A DNA stretch of 48,838 nucleotides from Nocardioidaceae bacterium (GTDB lineage: Bacteria > Actinomycetota > Actinomycetes > Propionibacteriales > Nocardioidaceae), in the NCBI GenBank assembly GCA_025934895.1, contig JAICWH010000007.1, positions 1 through 48,838 of the forward strand, written 5' to 3'. Positions 1-9,627 of this stretch are shown here, piece by piece. Positions within the stretch are counted from its first letter, which is position 1. Every line of letters starts with the position of its first letter. The position numbers and the translations under genes are program-made. The notes under the pieces are model-generated. The model searched no databases. It was not told the origin of the DNA and saw only the letters and a list, made by a program, of their open reading frames with translations.

Positions 1-70
1 GAGGCTCCTGGAGTGGGTTCTGAGACGGGACCGACGCTAGCAAGGGTGCGGGGTGCGAGGGGAGGCAGGA

Positions 71-721
71 TCAGTGCTGGAAGTCCGGGTGCCGGCTCGA
101 CACCTTGCGCGCCGAGACGAGGTGGCCCCCGAGGAACCCGCCCACGCCCAGCGCGGAGGACGCCGCGAGGCCGAGGACCTTGCCGGTGAGGTGCCGTTCG
201 GCCCGCCGGGCCCGCCACGAGGCTGTGAACAGGCCTAGCGCGACCACGTTGGACACCGCGTGCACGACTCCGACTCGCTGCTCCCGCTGACCGGTGCCGC
301 TCCACTCCGCCCAACCGGTCACCGCCGTGGGCACGGCTGCCAGCACGCCGAGGCCGATGAGCCGCTGCGCGGGCTTGCGAGCACCTCGGCCGCCGGCCAG
401 GTCCAGCACGAGCGCCGAGGTCCAGAAGCCGATGGGCATGTCGGTGAGGATCGGGTGCACGGCATGTCCGAGCCACGTCCCCCTGAGCAGGTCGCGCCGC
501 GTCGGGTCGGCGACCAGGGCGTCGGCGAGTGGGCGTACGGCGCGCACGATCGGGTCCAGGGCGGTGAGGTTCTCGATGCTCTCGGCGGCCGCCACGAGCG
601 GCGAGGCGGGCGCCGACGGGGCGGACGGGGTTGCGGACGGGGTTGCGGAGGGGGCAGCGGACGGGGTCGACGAGGCGGGTGCGTCGTCGTGGGCGGGGGA
701 CGGACTGCTCGGCACGGACAT
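71..721 (-). CDS. DUF2231-family membrane protein
   Basis: A 216-residue membrane protein of the DUF2231 type; the biochemical role of this family is unknown to me. The N-terminal 45 residues are Ser/Thr/Pro/Ala-rich with short repeats (SATP, SAPS) and probably disordered. The core holds the family signature GHAVHPILTDMPIG, followed by about four hydrophobic segments, which suggests an inner-membrane location. I chose ATG 721 rather than the GTG at 733 because a GAGGAG Shine-Dalgarno (726-731 on the complement) lies just upstream of 721 and would overlap the GTG. It stands alone and is transcribed away from icd. Family assignment is fairly sure; function is not. Confidence 0.8.
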   Translation of the reverse strand: MSVPSSPSPAHDDAPASSTPSAAPSATPSATPSAPSAPASPLVAAAESIENLTALDPIVRAVRPLADALVADPTRRDLLRGTWLGHAVHPILTDMPIGFWTSALVLDLAGGRGARKPAQRLIGLGVLAAVPTAVTGWAEWSGTGQREQRVGVVHAVSNVVALGLFTASWRARRAERHLTGKVLGLAASSALGVGGFLGGHLVSARKVSSRHPDFQH

Positions 722-851
722 GGTGCTCCTCACAAGCGGGTAGGACCGGGTAGTTCAGTCATACCCCACGGGAGCGTTGACCATGACTCCGCGCCGAGGT
801 GGACTGGTCGCAGGCGTCGACCTGGTGGACGTGCCCGGAGACGCTGAGATA

Positions 852-865
852 TCTTGACGTCAAGA
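852..865. promoter_or_regulatory. 14-bp perfect palindrome upstream of icd
   Basis: TCTTGACGTCAAGA is a perfect inverted repeat about 106 bp before the icd start. It looks like the operator of a dimeric regulator and contains a TTGACG that could also act as a -35 element. The cognate regulator is not identifiable from this window. Confidence 0.55.
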
Positions 866-889
866 AACTTGGGCAGCCGCCGCGGGCCC

Positions 890-923
890 GACGATCGGGC
901 GGGGACGACGATAGGGCGGGGAC
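890..923. repeat. Two tandem 17-bp repeats upstream of icd
   Basis: A 17-bp unit (890-906) is repeated directly at 907-923 with one mismatch. A second, 9-bp direct repeat (ACCCGGCTA at 934-942 and 946-954) follows. Both lie in the 5' region of icd. They may be regulator half-sites or simple slippage; nothing in the sequence decides. Confidence 0.6.
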
Positions 924-955
924 ACGGTGGACGACCCGGCTAAGAACCCGGCTAG

Positions 956-3235
<2,280 letters not shown>

Positions 3236-3272
3236 CCGCCCCGGACGGCTGGCCCCGTCGGTGGGGACCCCG

Positions 3273-4169
3273 CTAGGCGGTGTCGGGGTCGGCGGCGCCG
3301 AACGGCTGCGGCACGGGGCACCCGCGCGGGAAGGTGCCGAGCGCGTCGACCTGGTAGCCCGCGGGATAGGACCTGATCCGCGGCAGGTCCGGTGAGTGCA
3401 GCGGCCGCCGCCGGGCCGGCATCAGCGACTCGACCCGGCCCCGGGCCCGCAAGCCCGCGCGGGCCGCCCCCACGACGACCCGTGGAGGGCGCCGGAAGCC
3501 GAAGGCCGCCAGCAGCGGCGGGTCCATCAGCGCCCTGCTGAACACCTCGACCGGCCTGCTCAGGACGGCGGGGTAGAACCCCACCAGCAGGCGCATCGTC
3601 GCGTCAGCCACCCGACGGCTGCCCTCGTCGAACGCGAAGTGCCGGGCCTCGTAGCCGTCCATCAGCTCCGCGAAGCCGTCGTAGGTCGTGGGCACGTCCT
3701 TGACGCCCATCAACCGGCCCAGCTCCTGGTAGTAGCGGACGCTGGCGCGCACCTCGGCCGCCGACAGCGCTCGCCACCCGTAGTCGTCGAGCCACCGCTT
3801 GGGCACCACCACGAACGTGGAGAGCACGTAGCGCATGTCCGCCGGGTCGATGTCGTAGGCGCCGTGCATCTGGTTGATCCGGCGGATGGCTCGACGGCCC
3901 GCGTCGCCGTGCAGGCCGGTGCGCAGCGGCTCGTCGAGCAGCAGCACCGTGTCGTCGTAGCGCTTCTGGGTGCGCTGCACGAGCTCGCCGGTCTCGGCCA
4001 GCAGCCTCCCGATGGAGGGCACGGCATAGGTGCGGAAGAGGGCGAAGGACAGCGACTGGTGCAGGTCCCACGGGAACTCGTGGGCCGCCAGGATCCGGTA
4101 GATCTCCTCGAAGTCTGCCTCCGGGTCGAGGCGGGCGATGTGCCGCTGCCAGTGCGTGCGGGGGAGCAT
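3273..4169 (-). CDS. Oxygenase MpaB-family (DUF2236) protein
   Basis: A 298-residue protein of the DUF2236 family, which includes the fungal oxygenase MpaB and bacterial latex-clearing protein Lcp; those members are heme oxygenases, but the substrate here cannot be told. Recognisable features are the N-terminal HEFPWDLHQSLSFALFRTYAVPSIG region, the central MHGAYDIDPADMRYVLSTFV block and a conserved Pro-rich C-terminus. I chose ATG 4169 because GGAGG sits about 5 nt upstream. The open frame continues upstream to 4349, but that extension would translate the 11-bp tandem repeats and is very unlikely to be protein. It is convergent with icd (37-bp gap). Confidence 0.85.
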   Translation of the reverse strand: MLPRTHWQRHIARLDPEADFEEIYRILAAHEFPWDLHQSLSFALFRTYAVPSIGRLLAETGELVQRTQKRYDDTVLLLDEPLRTGLHGDAGRRAIRRINQMHGAYDIDPADMRYVLSTFVVVPKRWLDDYGWRALSAAEVRASVRYYQELGRLMGVKDVPTTYDGFAELMDGYEARHFAFDEGSRRVADATMRLLVGFYPAVLSRPVEVFSRALMDPPLLAAFGFRRPPRVVVGAARAGLRARGRVESLMPARRRPLHSPDLPRIRSYPAGYQVDALGTFPRGCPVPQPFGAADPDTA

Positions 4170-4241
4170 CCTGCCTCCAGGGGAGAACGTAGGGGGAGTC
4201 TTCTGTCGAGGTCCGGGGCTGTCAAGGACGTTCCCGCAGCC

Positions 4242-4307
4242 CCCCATGACAACCCCATGGCAACCCCATGACAACCCCATGGCAACCCCATGGCAACCCC
4301 ATGGCAC
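4242..4307. repeat. Six tandem 11-bp CCCCATGRCAA repeats
   Basis: Six head-to-tail copies of CCCCATGGCAA or CCCCATGACAA (the last copy ends in C) fill positions 4242-4307, in the divergent region between the DUF2236 gene and the CNNM/CBS gene. The palindrome CCATGG recurs in most units. The array shares the CCCCATGG core with the hairpin element at 14089-14202. Confidence 0.95.
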
Positions 4308-4381
4308 TGAGGCGTCGCATCCTGCGCCCGGGCCGGCGGACGTCATCAACGCCGCGGGTCACCCGGGTGTCCGCGAGCCCT

Positions 4382-4387
4382 TATCGT
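4382..4387 (+). promoter_or_regulatory. -10-like hexamer, leaderless start of mini-ORF
   Basis: TATCGT lies 7 nt before ATG 4395. This geometry would place the transcript start at the A of that ATG. Confidence 0.5.
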
Positions 4388-4394
4388 TGGGGCC

Positions 4395-4418
4395 ATGACC
4401 GAGGGTGAGCAACCGTGA
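4395..4418 (+). CDS. Possible 7-codon leader peptide overlapping the next start
   Basis: ATG 4395 opens a seven-residue ORF (MTEGEQP) whose TGA (4416-4418) overlaps the GTG start (4415-4417) of the CNNM/CBS gene. The ATG is correctly placed behind a -10-like hexamer for leaderless translation, and the GGTGAG inside it could serve as the ribosome site for the GTG. It would couple translation of the two. It is small enough to be chance. Confidence 0.35.
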   Translation: MTEGEQP

Positions 4419-5872
4419 GCAGCACGCTCGCCAACATCGGGCTGGTCGTCCTCTTCGTCCTGATCGGCAGTCTCTTCGCCGCCGCGGAGATCGCCCTCGT
4501 CTCGCTGCGCGAGAGCCAGGTCCGCGCGATGGCGACCCGGGGCCGGCGCGGCGAGGCGGTGGCCCGGCTCGCCGAGGACCCGAACCGGTTCCTGGCCGCC
4601 GTGCAGGTGGGCGTCACGCTGGCCGGCTTCCTGTCCGCGTCCTTCGGCGGTGCCACCCTGTCCGGCGACCTGGCGCCCAAGCTCGAGCAGGTCGGGGTGC
4701 CGCCGGGAGCAGCCGACCCGGTCGCGCTGGTGCTGGTCACCATCGCCATCTCGATCCTGTCCCTGGTGCTCGGGGAGCTGGCCCCCAAACGCCTGGCCCT
4801 GCAGCGCGCCGAGGTGTTCGCCCTGGCGCTGGGGCCGTCGGTGGACCGGATCGCGAAGATCACCCGCCCGGTCATCTGGCTGCTGTCCGTGCTGACCGAC
4901 GTGGTCGTCCGGCTGGCCGGCGGGGACCCGTCCGCCCAGCGCGAGCAGATGTCGGACGAGGAGCTCCGCGAGCTGGTCAACACCCACGAGACGCTCGGCG
5001 AGGAGGAGCGCCGGATCGTCGAGGACGTCTTCGCGGCGGGCGACCGGCAGATCCGCGAAGTGATGATCCCGCGCACCGAGGTCGACTTCCTGGAGGCGTC
5101 GGCCCTGGTCTACAAGGCCGCCAAGGAGGCGCTGCACCAGCCACACTCGCGCTATCCGGTCACCCGGGGCTCCGCGGACGACGTGATGGGCTTCGTCCAC
5201 GTGCGCGACCTGCTCGACCCGGAGCTGGCCGGCCGCTCGGTGCGGGTCGGTGAGCTGTGCCGGCAGATCCTGGTGCTGCCCTGGACGCGACCCATCCTCG
5301 CCGCCCTCGCCGACATGCGCCGCGAGGGCATGCACCTGGCGATCGTCGCCGACGAGTACGGCGGCACGGCGGGCATCGTGACGATGGAGGACCTGGTCGA
5401 GGAGCTGATCGGCGACATCAAGGACGAGTACGACGTCGAGGAGACCGAGACCACGGTGCACCGCGGTGGCGACGTCGAGGTCGACGGCCTGCTGAACCTC
5501 GACGACTTCGAGGACGAGACCGGCCTGGAGCTCCCGGAGGGGCCCTACGAGACGGTCGCCGGCTTCCTGATGGCGCGGCTAGGTCGGCTGCCCCAGGTGG
5601 GGGACTGGGTGGACTTCGCCGAGCGCCGGATCACCGTGCGCGAGGTCGAGGGACGCCGGGTCGGGAGGGTCCTGGTGACCGCCGTACCCCCGCCTGCAAC
5701 GGAACCACCCTTTCAACCAGGACCGGGACCAGCCGGCGAGGAGCGACCCGTCGACGGACACCGGCCGCTGAGCATCACCCCGGCGGACCGGGTGGTCGGC
5801 GCCGGCGTCATCGACGGGACGGGGGCGGAGTCCACACCCGAGGACCGCGAGGACCTCGCCGGTCGGGGTTGA
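4415..5872 (+). CDS. CNNM/CBS/CorC_HlyC-domain membrane protein (hemolysin family)
   Basis: A 485-residue integral membrane protein of the group called hemolysin C/TlyC or CorC, now linked to Mg2+/Co2+ efflux. Residues 1-about 170 form the CNNM transmembrane domain ([14 protein letters not shown] motif, then hydrophobic segments). About 205-330 is a CBS pair ([14 protein letters not shown] and [19 protein letters not shown]), and about 350-430 is the CorC_HlyC domain ([25 protein letters not shown]). The last 50 residues are Pro/Gly-rich. The GTG start follows GGTGAG and overlaps the stop of a possible leader peptide. Ion specificity is inferred from the family only. Confidence 0.92.
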   Translation: MSSTLANIGLVVLFVLIGSLFAAAEIALVSLRESQVRAMATRGRRGEAVARLAEDPNRFLAAVQVGVTLAGFLSASFGGATLSGDLAPKLEQVGVPPGAADPVALVLVTIAISILSLVLGELAPKRLALQRAEVFALALGPSVDRIAKITRPVIWLLSVLTDVVVRLAGGDPSAQREQMSDEELRELVNTHETLGEEERRIVEDVFAAGDRQIREVMIPRTEVDFLEASALVYKAAKEALHQPHSRYPVTRGSADDVMGFVHVRDLLDPELAGRSVRVGELCRQILVLPWTRPILAALADMRREGMHLAIVADEYGGTAGIVTMEDLVEELIGDIKDEYDVEETETTVHRGGDVEVDGLLNLDDFEDETGLELPEGPYETVAGFLMARLGRLPQVGDWVDFAERRITVREVEGRRVGRVLVTAVPPPATEPPFQPGPGPAGEERPVDGHRPLSITPADRVVGAGVIDGTGAESTPEDREDLAGRG

Positions 5873-5912
5873 GGCGCTCGGCCCGGATTTCACCACCGCG
5901 GGCCCGGGCTGG

Positions 5913-5918
5913 AACAAT
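5913..5918 (+). promoter_or_regulatory. -10-like hexamer, leaderless trpS start
   Basis: AACAAT is 7 nt before ATG 5926, and no Shine-Dalgarno precedes the ATG. TTCACC at 5889-5894 (18-bp spacer) is a possible -35. Confidence 0.45.
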
Positions 5919-5925
5919 CCCCCGC

Positions 5926-6966
5926 ATGTCCGAGCCAGCAGCGCCCAGCAGCCCGCCGGCACGCCCACGGGTGCTCTCCGGGATCCAGCCCACCGCCGAC
6001 TCCTTCCACTTCGGGAACTACCTCGGAGCGCTGCGGCAGTGGGTGGCGCTGCAGGAGGACTACGACACGTTCTTCTTCATCGCCGACCTGCATGCGATCA
6101 CGATGGGGCAGCAGGACCCCAAGGTGCTGCGCTCGCGGGTGCGGCGCGCGGTCGCCCAGCTGCTGGCGATGGGCGTGGACCCGCAGCGCTCGACGATGTT
6201 CATCCAGTCCCAGGTGCCGGCGCACGCGCAGCTGGCCTGGGTGCTGGAGTGCATCACCGGCTACGGCGAGGCGCGGCGGATGACCCAGTTCAAGGACAAG
6301 TCGGCCAAGGGTGGAGAGGGCCAGGCGTCCGTGGGGCTGCTCACCTACCCCATCCTGCAGGCCGCCGACATCCTGCTCTACCGCCCGGAGTACGTCCCGG
6401 TCGGAGAGGACCAGCGTCAGCACCTGGAGCTGACCCGCGACCTGGCGGGTCGCTTCAACAACCGCTACGAGAGGACGTTCCGGCTGCCCGAGCCCTACAT
6501 CCTCAAGGCGACCGCGAAGATCACCGACCTCCAGGAGCCCACGGCGAAGATGTCGAAGTCCGCGTCGTCAGCGGCCGGGATCATCGAGCTGCTCGACGAC
6601 CCCGCGGTCTCGGCCAGGAAGATCCGCTCTGCGGTGACCGACTCCGGCACCGAGGTCCGCTTCGACATGGAGCACAAGCCGGGCATCTCCAACCTGCTCA
6701 CCATCTTCTCCTCGCTGACCGGGCGCTCCGTGCCCGACCTCGAGCAGGCGTACGACGGGCGGGGCTACGGGGACTTCAAGAAGGACCTGGCGGATGCTGT
6801 GGTGGACTTCGTGACGCCGTTCCGCGACCGGACCCTGGAGCTGCTCGACGACGTGGCCCGGCTGGACGCGATCCTGCGGGACGGGGAGGAGCGCGCCGCA
6901 GCGGTGGCGCAGCGCACGCTGGCCGACGTCTACGAACGCGTCGGCTTCATGGCTCCGAGCCGCTAG
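5926..6966 (+). CDS. trpS: Tryptophanyl-tRNA synthetase
   Basis: Charges tRNA(Trp) with tryptophan in the cytosol. The 346-residue class I synthetase carries the HIGH-equivalent HFGN at 28-31 and KMSKS at 208-212. The motifs [20 protein letters not shown] and [14 protein letters not shown] are typical of bacterial TrpRS. ATG 5926 is the start because family homology begins just after it. The frame stays open further upstream, but that part overlaps the CNNM/CBS gene. It is separated by 53 bp from that gene and probably has its own leaderless promoter. The phosphoesterase gene follows after 11 bp and is likely cotranscribed. Confidence 0.97.
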   Translation: MSEPAAPSSPPARPRVLSGIQPTADSFHFGNYLGALRQWVALQEDYDTFFFIADLHAITMGQQDPKVLRSRVRRAVAQLLAMGVDPQRSTMFIQSQVPAHAQLAWVLECITGYGEARRMTQFKDKSAKGGEGQASVGLLTYPILQAADILLYRPEYVPVGEDQRQHLELTRDLAGRFNNRYERTFRLPEPYILKATAKITDLQEPTAKMSKSASSAAGIIELLDDPAVSARKIRSAVTDSGTEVRFDMEHKPGISNLLTIFSSLTGRSVPDLEQAYDGRGYGDFKKDLADAVVDFVTPFRDRTLELLDDVARLDAILRDGEERAAAVAQRTLADVYERVGFMAPSR

Positions 6967-6977
6967 GGTCACCAGGG

Positions 6978-7535
6978 ATGCACACCTCCTCGAGCGCGTT
7001 GACGGCCAGCACGACCACCATCGGGGTGGCCATCGCCGTTCCGGACCCCTGGGGTGCCCGGCTGCAGGCCTACCGCAGCGCCCTGGGTGACGACACCGCC
7101 GGGGGCATCCCGACCCATGTGACGCTGATGCCGCCCCACGAGATCGACGTCGAGGCGATCGAGGCCCTCGAGAGGCACCTGGAGGAGGCGTCGTCGGCCA
7201 CCGACGCCTTTCGGATGCACCTGCGGGGGACCGGTACCTTCCGCCCGGTCTCGCCGGTGGTGTTCGTGACCGTCGCCGAGGGGATCTCGGCGTGCGAGCA
7301 GATCGCCCGTGCGGTGCGCCGTGGGCCGCTTCCGGCCGACCAGAAGTTCCCCTACCACCCGCACGTCACCGTCGCGCACCACCTTCCGGGAGCCGCCCTG
7401 GACCGCGCGTTCGACGAGATGGCGGACTTCGAGTGCTCCTTCGTCGTCGACCGCTTCTCGCTCTACGTGCACGACGGGGACGCCGGCTGGGCGCCGACGA
7501 GGGACTTCTCCCTGGCGGCACCCGCTGATCGGTAG
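6978..7535 (+). CDS. 2'-5' RNA ligase / 2H phosphoesterase family protein
   Basis: A 185-residue protein of the 2H phosphoesterase superfamily, whose members cleave or join 2',3'-cyclic or 2'-5' phosphodiester bonds. The two catalytic HxT motifs are clear: HVT at 47-49 (THVTLMPPH) and HVT at 129-131 (HPHVTVAHH), about 80 residues apart as the family requires. ATG 6978 is preceded by a close AGGG and lies 11 bp after trpS. The true substrate is unknown; in actinobacteria this gene commonly accompanies trpS, so a link to tRNA or RNA repair is possible but only inferred. Confidence 0.88.
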   Translation: MHTSSSALTASTTTIGVAIAVPDPWGARLQAYRSALGDDTAGGIPTHVTLMPPHEIDVEAIEALERHLEEASSATDAFRMHLRGTGTFRPVSPVVFVTVAEGISACEQIARAVRRGPLPADQKFPYHPHVTVAHHLPGAALDRAFDEMADFECSFVVDRFSLYVHDGDAGWAPTRDFSLAAPADR

Positions 7536-7584
7536 GCCCCGGTCGGCCTCGTGGCCCACCGGTGCCGGCCCGACCGAGGCGTCG

Positions 7585-7590
7585 TATCCT
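7585..7590 (+). promoter_or_regulatory. -10-like hexamer before a leaderless mini-ORF
   Basis: TATCCT ends 6 nt before GTG 7597, the geometry expected for a transcript starting at that GTG. Confidence 0.5.
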
Positions 7591-7596
7591 GCGGCG

Positions 7597-7626
7597 GTGA
7601 CGACCACCCAGGCAGGGCGACGATGA
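7597..7626 (+). CDS. Possible 9-codon leader peptide overlapping the hydrolase start
   Basis: GTG 7597 opens a nine-residue ORF (VTTTQAGRR). Its TGA (7624-7626) overlaps the hydrolase ATG (7623-7625) as ATGA, and it carries the AGGG that would serve that ATG. The start is correctly spaced from a -10-like hexamer. This suggests translational coupling; it could still be chance. Confidence 0.4.
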   Translation: MTTTQAGRR

Positions 7627-8510
7627 GCGGCCCGTCGTACGACGTGTTCGACGTGCCGGTGACCGGCGGGGATCTGCGCGTGGGACGGTGGACGGCGAGC
7701 GACCCGCAGGCACCGGTGGTGCTGGCGGTGCACGGTGTGACGGCGAACCACCTGGCGTGGCAGTTCCTGGGCGCCCTGGACCGGTTCACGGTCCTCGCGC
7801 CGGACCTGCGCGGACGCGGTCGCAGTGGGCCTCTGGTGGGCGCCTCGAGCATGGAGCAGCACGCCGACGACCTGCTCGCGGTGCTCGACCACGTGGACGG
7901 CCCCATGCCACTGCTGGTCGGCCACTCGATGGGCGGCTTCGTGGCGAGCGCGTTCGTCGCCCGGAACGCCGAACGGGTGACGGGCACGGTGCTCGTGGAC
8001 GGCGGCCTGCCGTTCCCTCCGCTGCCCGAGGGAGTCACGACCGACCAGGCCCTGAACGCAACGATCGGGCCGGCGGCGCAACGGCTGACGATGACCTTCC
8101 CGACGCCCGCCGACTACCTCGACTTCTGGCGCCCGCATCCCGCGTTCGCCGGCCACTGGACGCGGGAGATCGAGGCGTACCTGACCTACGACCTCGAGGG
8201 CACCCGCTCGAGTGTCTCCCTGGACGCGGTGCGCGAGGACTCCGAGGGCCTGCTCGACGCTGTGCGGACCGGTCGGTGGGCGCAGGCGCTGCCCCCGGGT
8301 ACGGCGTTCCTGCGCGCGCCCCGCGGCATGCTCGACGACCCGGGCGGGTTCTACCCCGGTGACCTCGTCGACCAGCACCGCTCCAGGTTCCCGCAGGTCG
8401 ACGTGCGCGACGTCCCGGGCACCAACCACTACACCATCGTGATGAGCGAGGCGGGCGCAGTCGGGGTGGCCGACGGGCTCGACAGGGTCCGGGCGGCCTC
8501 GGCCGGCTGA
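7623..8510 (+). CDS. Alpha/beta hydrolase
   Basis: A 295-residue serine hydrolase of the alpha/beta fold. The oxyanion region is HG at 37-38 (LAVHGVTANHLAW). The nucleophile is S102 in GHSMGG and a C-terminal TNHYTI supplies the likely catalytic histidine. PDLRGRGRSG is the usual strand-turn motif of this family. It has no signal peptide, so it is cytosolic. I chose ATG 7623 over the GTG 24 codons upstream because homology starts here and AGGG precedes it. The substrate cannot be deduced; esterase, lactonase or haloperoxidase-like activities are all possible. Confidence 0.88.
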   Translation: MSGPSYDVFDVPVTGGDLRVGRWTASDPQAPVVLAVHGVTANHLAWQFLGALDRFTVLAPDLRGRGRSGPLVGASSMEQHADDLLAVLDHVDGPMPLLVGHSMGGFVASAFVARNAERVTGTVLVDGGLPFPPLPEGVTTDQALNATIGPAAQRLTMTFPTPADYLDFWRPHPAFAGHWTREIEAYLTYDLEGTRSSVSLDAVREDSEGLLDAVRTGRWAQALPPGTAFLRAPRGMLDDPGGFYPGDLVDQHRSRFPQVDVRDVPGTNHYTIVMSEAGAVGVADGLDRVRAASAG

Positions 8511-8525
8511 CCCCGGCCACGTGTC

Positions 8526-8567
8526 GGTCGGGCTGGACGGGTCGGGTTGGACGGGTCGGGTTGGATG
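8526..8567. repeat. Three tandem 14-bp repeats before the SCO4848-like gene
   Basis: Three contiguous 14-bp units (8526-8539, 8540-8553, 8554-8567) follow GGTCGGGYTGGAYG with one or two changes each. The last unit ends 6 bp before the chosen start of the next gene, so the array occupies its leader or promoter. Confidence 0.9.
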
Positions 8568-8573
8568 GGCGTT

Positions 8574-8816
8574 GTGAAGCTCGAACGCAAGCACGCCGTC
8601 CTGTTCCTGGCCCTGACAGCCTGGAACGTGTTCATCTGGTCCACGTTCGCGAAGAACCTCGCGGCGGCACACGGGCGAGGGGAGGACCGGCCCACTGGCT
8701 ACTGGGTGGCCCACACGGTGCTGATCGTGGTGAACCTGCTGATCGCCGTCGTGCTGGGCCGGCTGGGCGTCAAGGCGTGGAGCGCCACGCGCCCCCGCGT
8801 CGAGATCGGCTCGTGA
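8574..8816 (+). CDS. SCO4848-family small membrane protein
   Basis: An 80-residue protein with two hydrophobic helices (about 8-25 and 48-68) separated by a charged loop. It matches what I recall of the SCO4848 family, which has an N-terminal MKLxRKHA followed by W-N-x-F-I-W and two transmembrane segments; its function is unknown. I chose GTG 8574 because family members start with MKL; ATG 8565 is an in-frame alternative. No clear Shine-Dalgarno is present, and the preceding sequence is the 14-bp tandem repeat. Confidence 0.75.
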   Translation: MKLERKHAVLFLALTAWNVFIWSTFAKNLAAAHGRGEDRPTGYWVAHTVLIVVNLLIAVVLGRLGVKAWSATRPRVEIGS

Positions 8817-8915
8817 GGCGCCACCTCCCGGCCACGCCCGCAGCCGTGGTGGCGACGGCGGTGGCGGTTTGACTCGTGACCCCTCAGCGGGCTCTCGGGC
8901 GCGGAACCCGACACC

Positions 8916-9620
8916 TCAGCGACGGAAGATCAGCGCCCGCTTGACTTCCTGGATCGCCTTGGTGACCTCGATGCCGCGGGGGCAGGCCTCCGTGCAGTTG
9001 AAGGTGGTGCGGCACCGCCACACGCCCTCCTTGTCGTTGAGGATCTCCAGGCGCTGGTCGGTGCCCTCGTCGCGGCTGTCGAAGATGAACCGGTGCGCGC
9101 CGACGATCGCCTGCGGGCCGAAGTACTGACCGTCGGTCCAGTAGACCGGGCACGACGTGGTGCACGCCGCGCAGAGGATGCACTTGGTGGTGTCGTCGAA
9201 CCGCTCGCGGTCGCGCTGGGACTGCACGCGCTCGCGGGTCGGTTCGTTCCCGCTGGTCACCAGGAACGGCATCACCGAGCGGTAGGCGTCGAAGAACGGC
9301 TCCATGTCGACGATCAGGTCCTTGAGCACCGGGAGGCCCTTGATCGGCTCGACGGTGATGGGCGCCGAAGGGTTGACGTCCTTGAGCAGCGTCTTGCACG
9401 CCAGCCGGTTCTTGCCGTTGATCCGCATCGCGTCGGAGCCGCAGACGCCGTGCGCACACGAGCGTCGGAAGCTCAGCGAGCCGTCGATGTCCCACTTCAC
9501 CTTGTGCAGGGCGTCCAGCACCCGGTCGGTGGGCTCCGCGGTGACCTCGTAGCTCTCCCAGTGCGCCTGGTCGGACAGCTCCGGGTTGTAGCGGTGGATC
9601 TTGACCGTGACGTTCATCAT
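8916..9620 (-). CDS. sdhB: Succinate dehydrogenase iron-sulfur subunit
   Basis: The 234-residue electron-transfer subunit of complex II carries electrons from SdhA flavin to quinone at the membrane. [2Fe-2S] ligands are C55, C60, D63 and C75; the third ligand is Asp, as in E. coli SdhB. The ferredoxin-type clusters use C147, C150, C153, C157 and C203, C209, C213. It lies last in the minus-strand operon sdhC-sdhD-sdhA-sdhB, 7 bp after sdhA. Two consecutive ATGs occur; the first, at 9620, is taken. The three-cluster set is complete, so the enzyme should be functional. Confidence 0.97.
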   Translation of the reverse strand: MMNVTVKIHRYNPELSDQAHWESYEVTAEPTDRVLDALHKVKWDIDGSLSFRRSCAHGVCGSDAMRINGKNRLACKTLLKDVNPSAPITVEPIKGLPVLKDLIVDMEPFFDAYRSVMPFLVTSGNEPTRERVQSQRDRERFDDTTKCILCAACTTSCPVYWTDGQYFGPQAIVGAHRFIFDSRDEGTDQRLEILNDKEGVWRCRTTFNCTEACPRGIEVTKAIQEVKRALIFRR

Positions 9621-9627
9621 CGTGGCA

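Noticed and set aside
4170-4349. N-terminal extension of the DUF2236 protein to the first in-frame start
   Set aside because: It would translate the 11-bp repeat array, and a good ribosome site supports ATG 4169.
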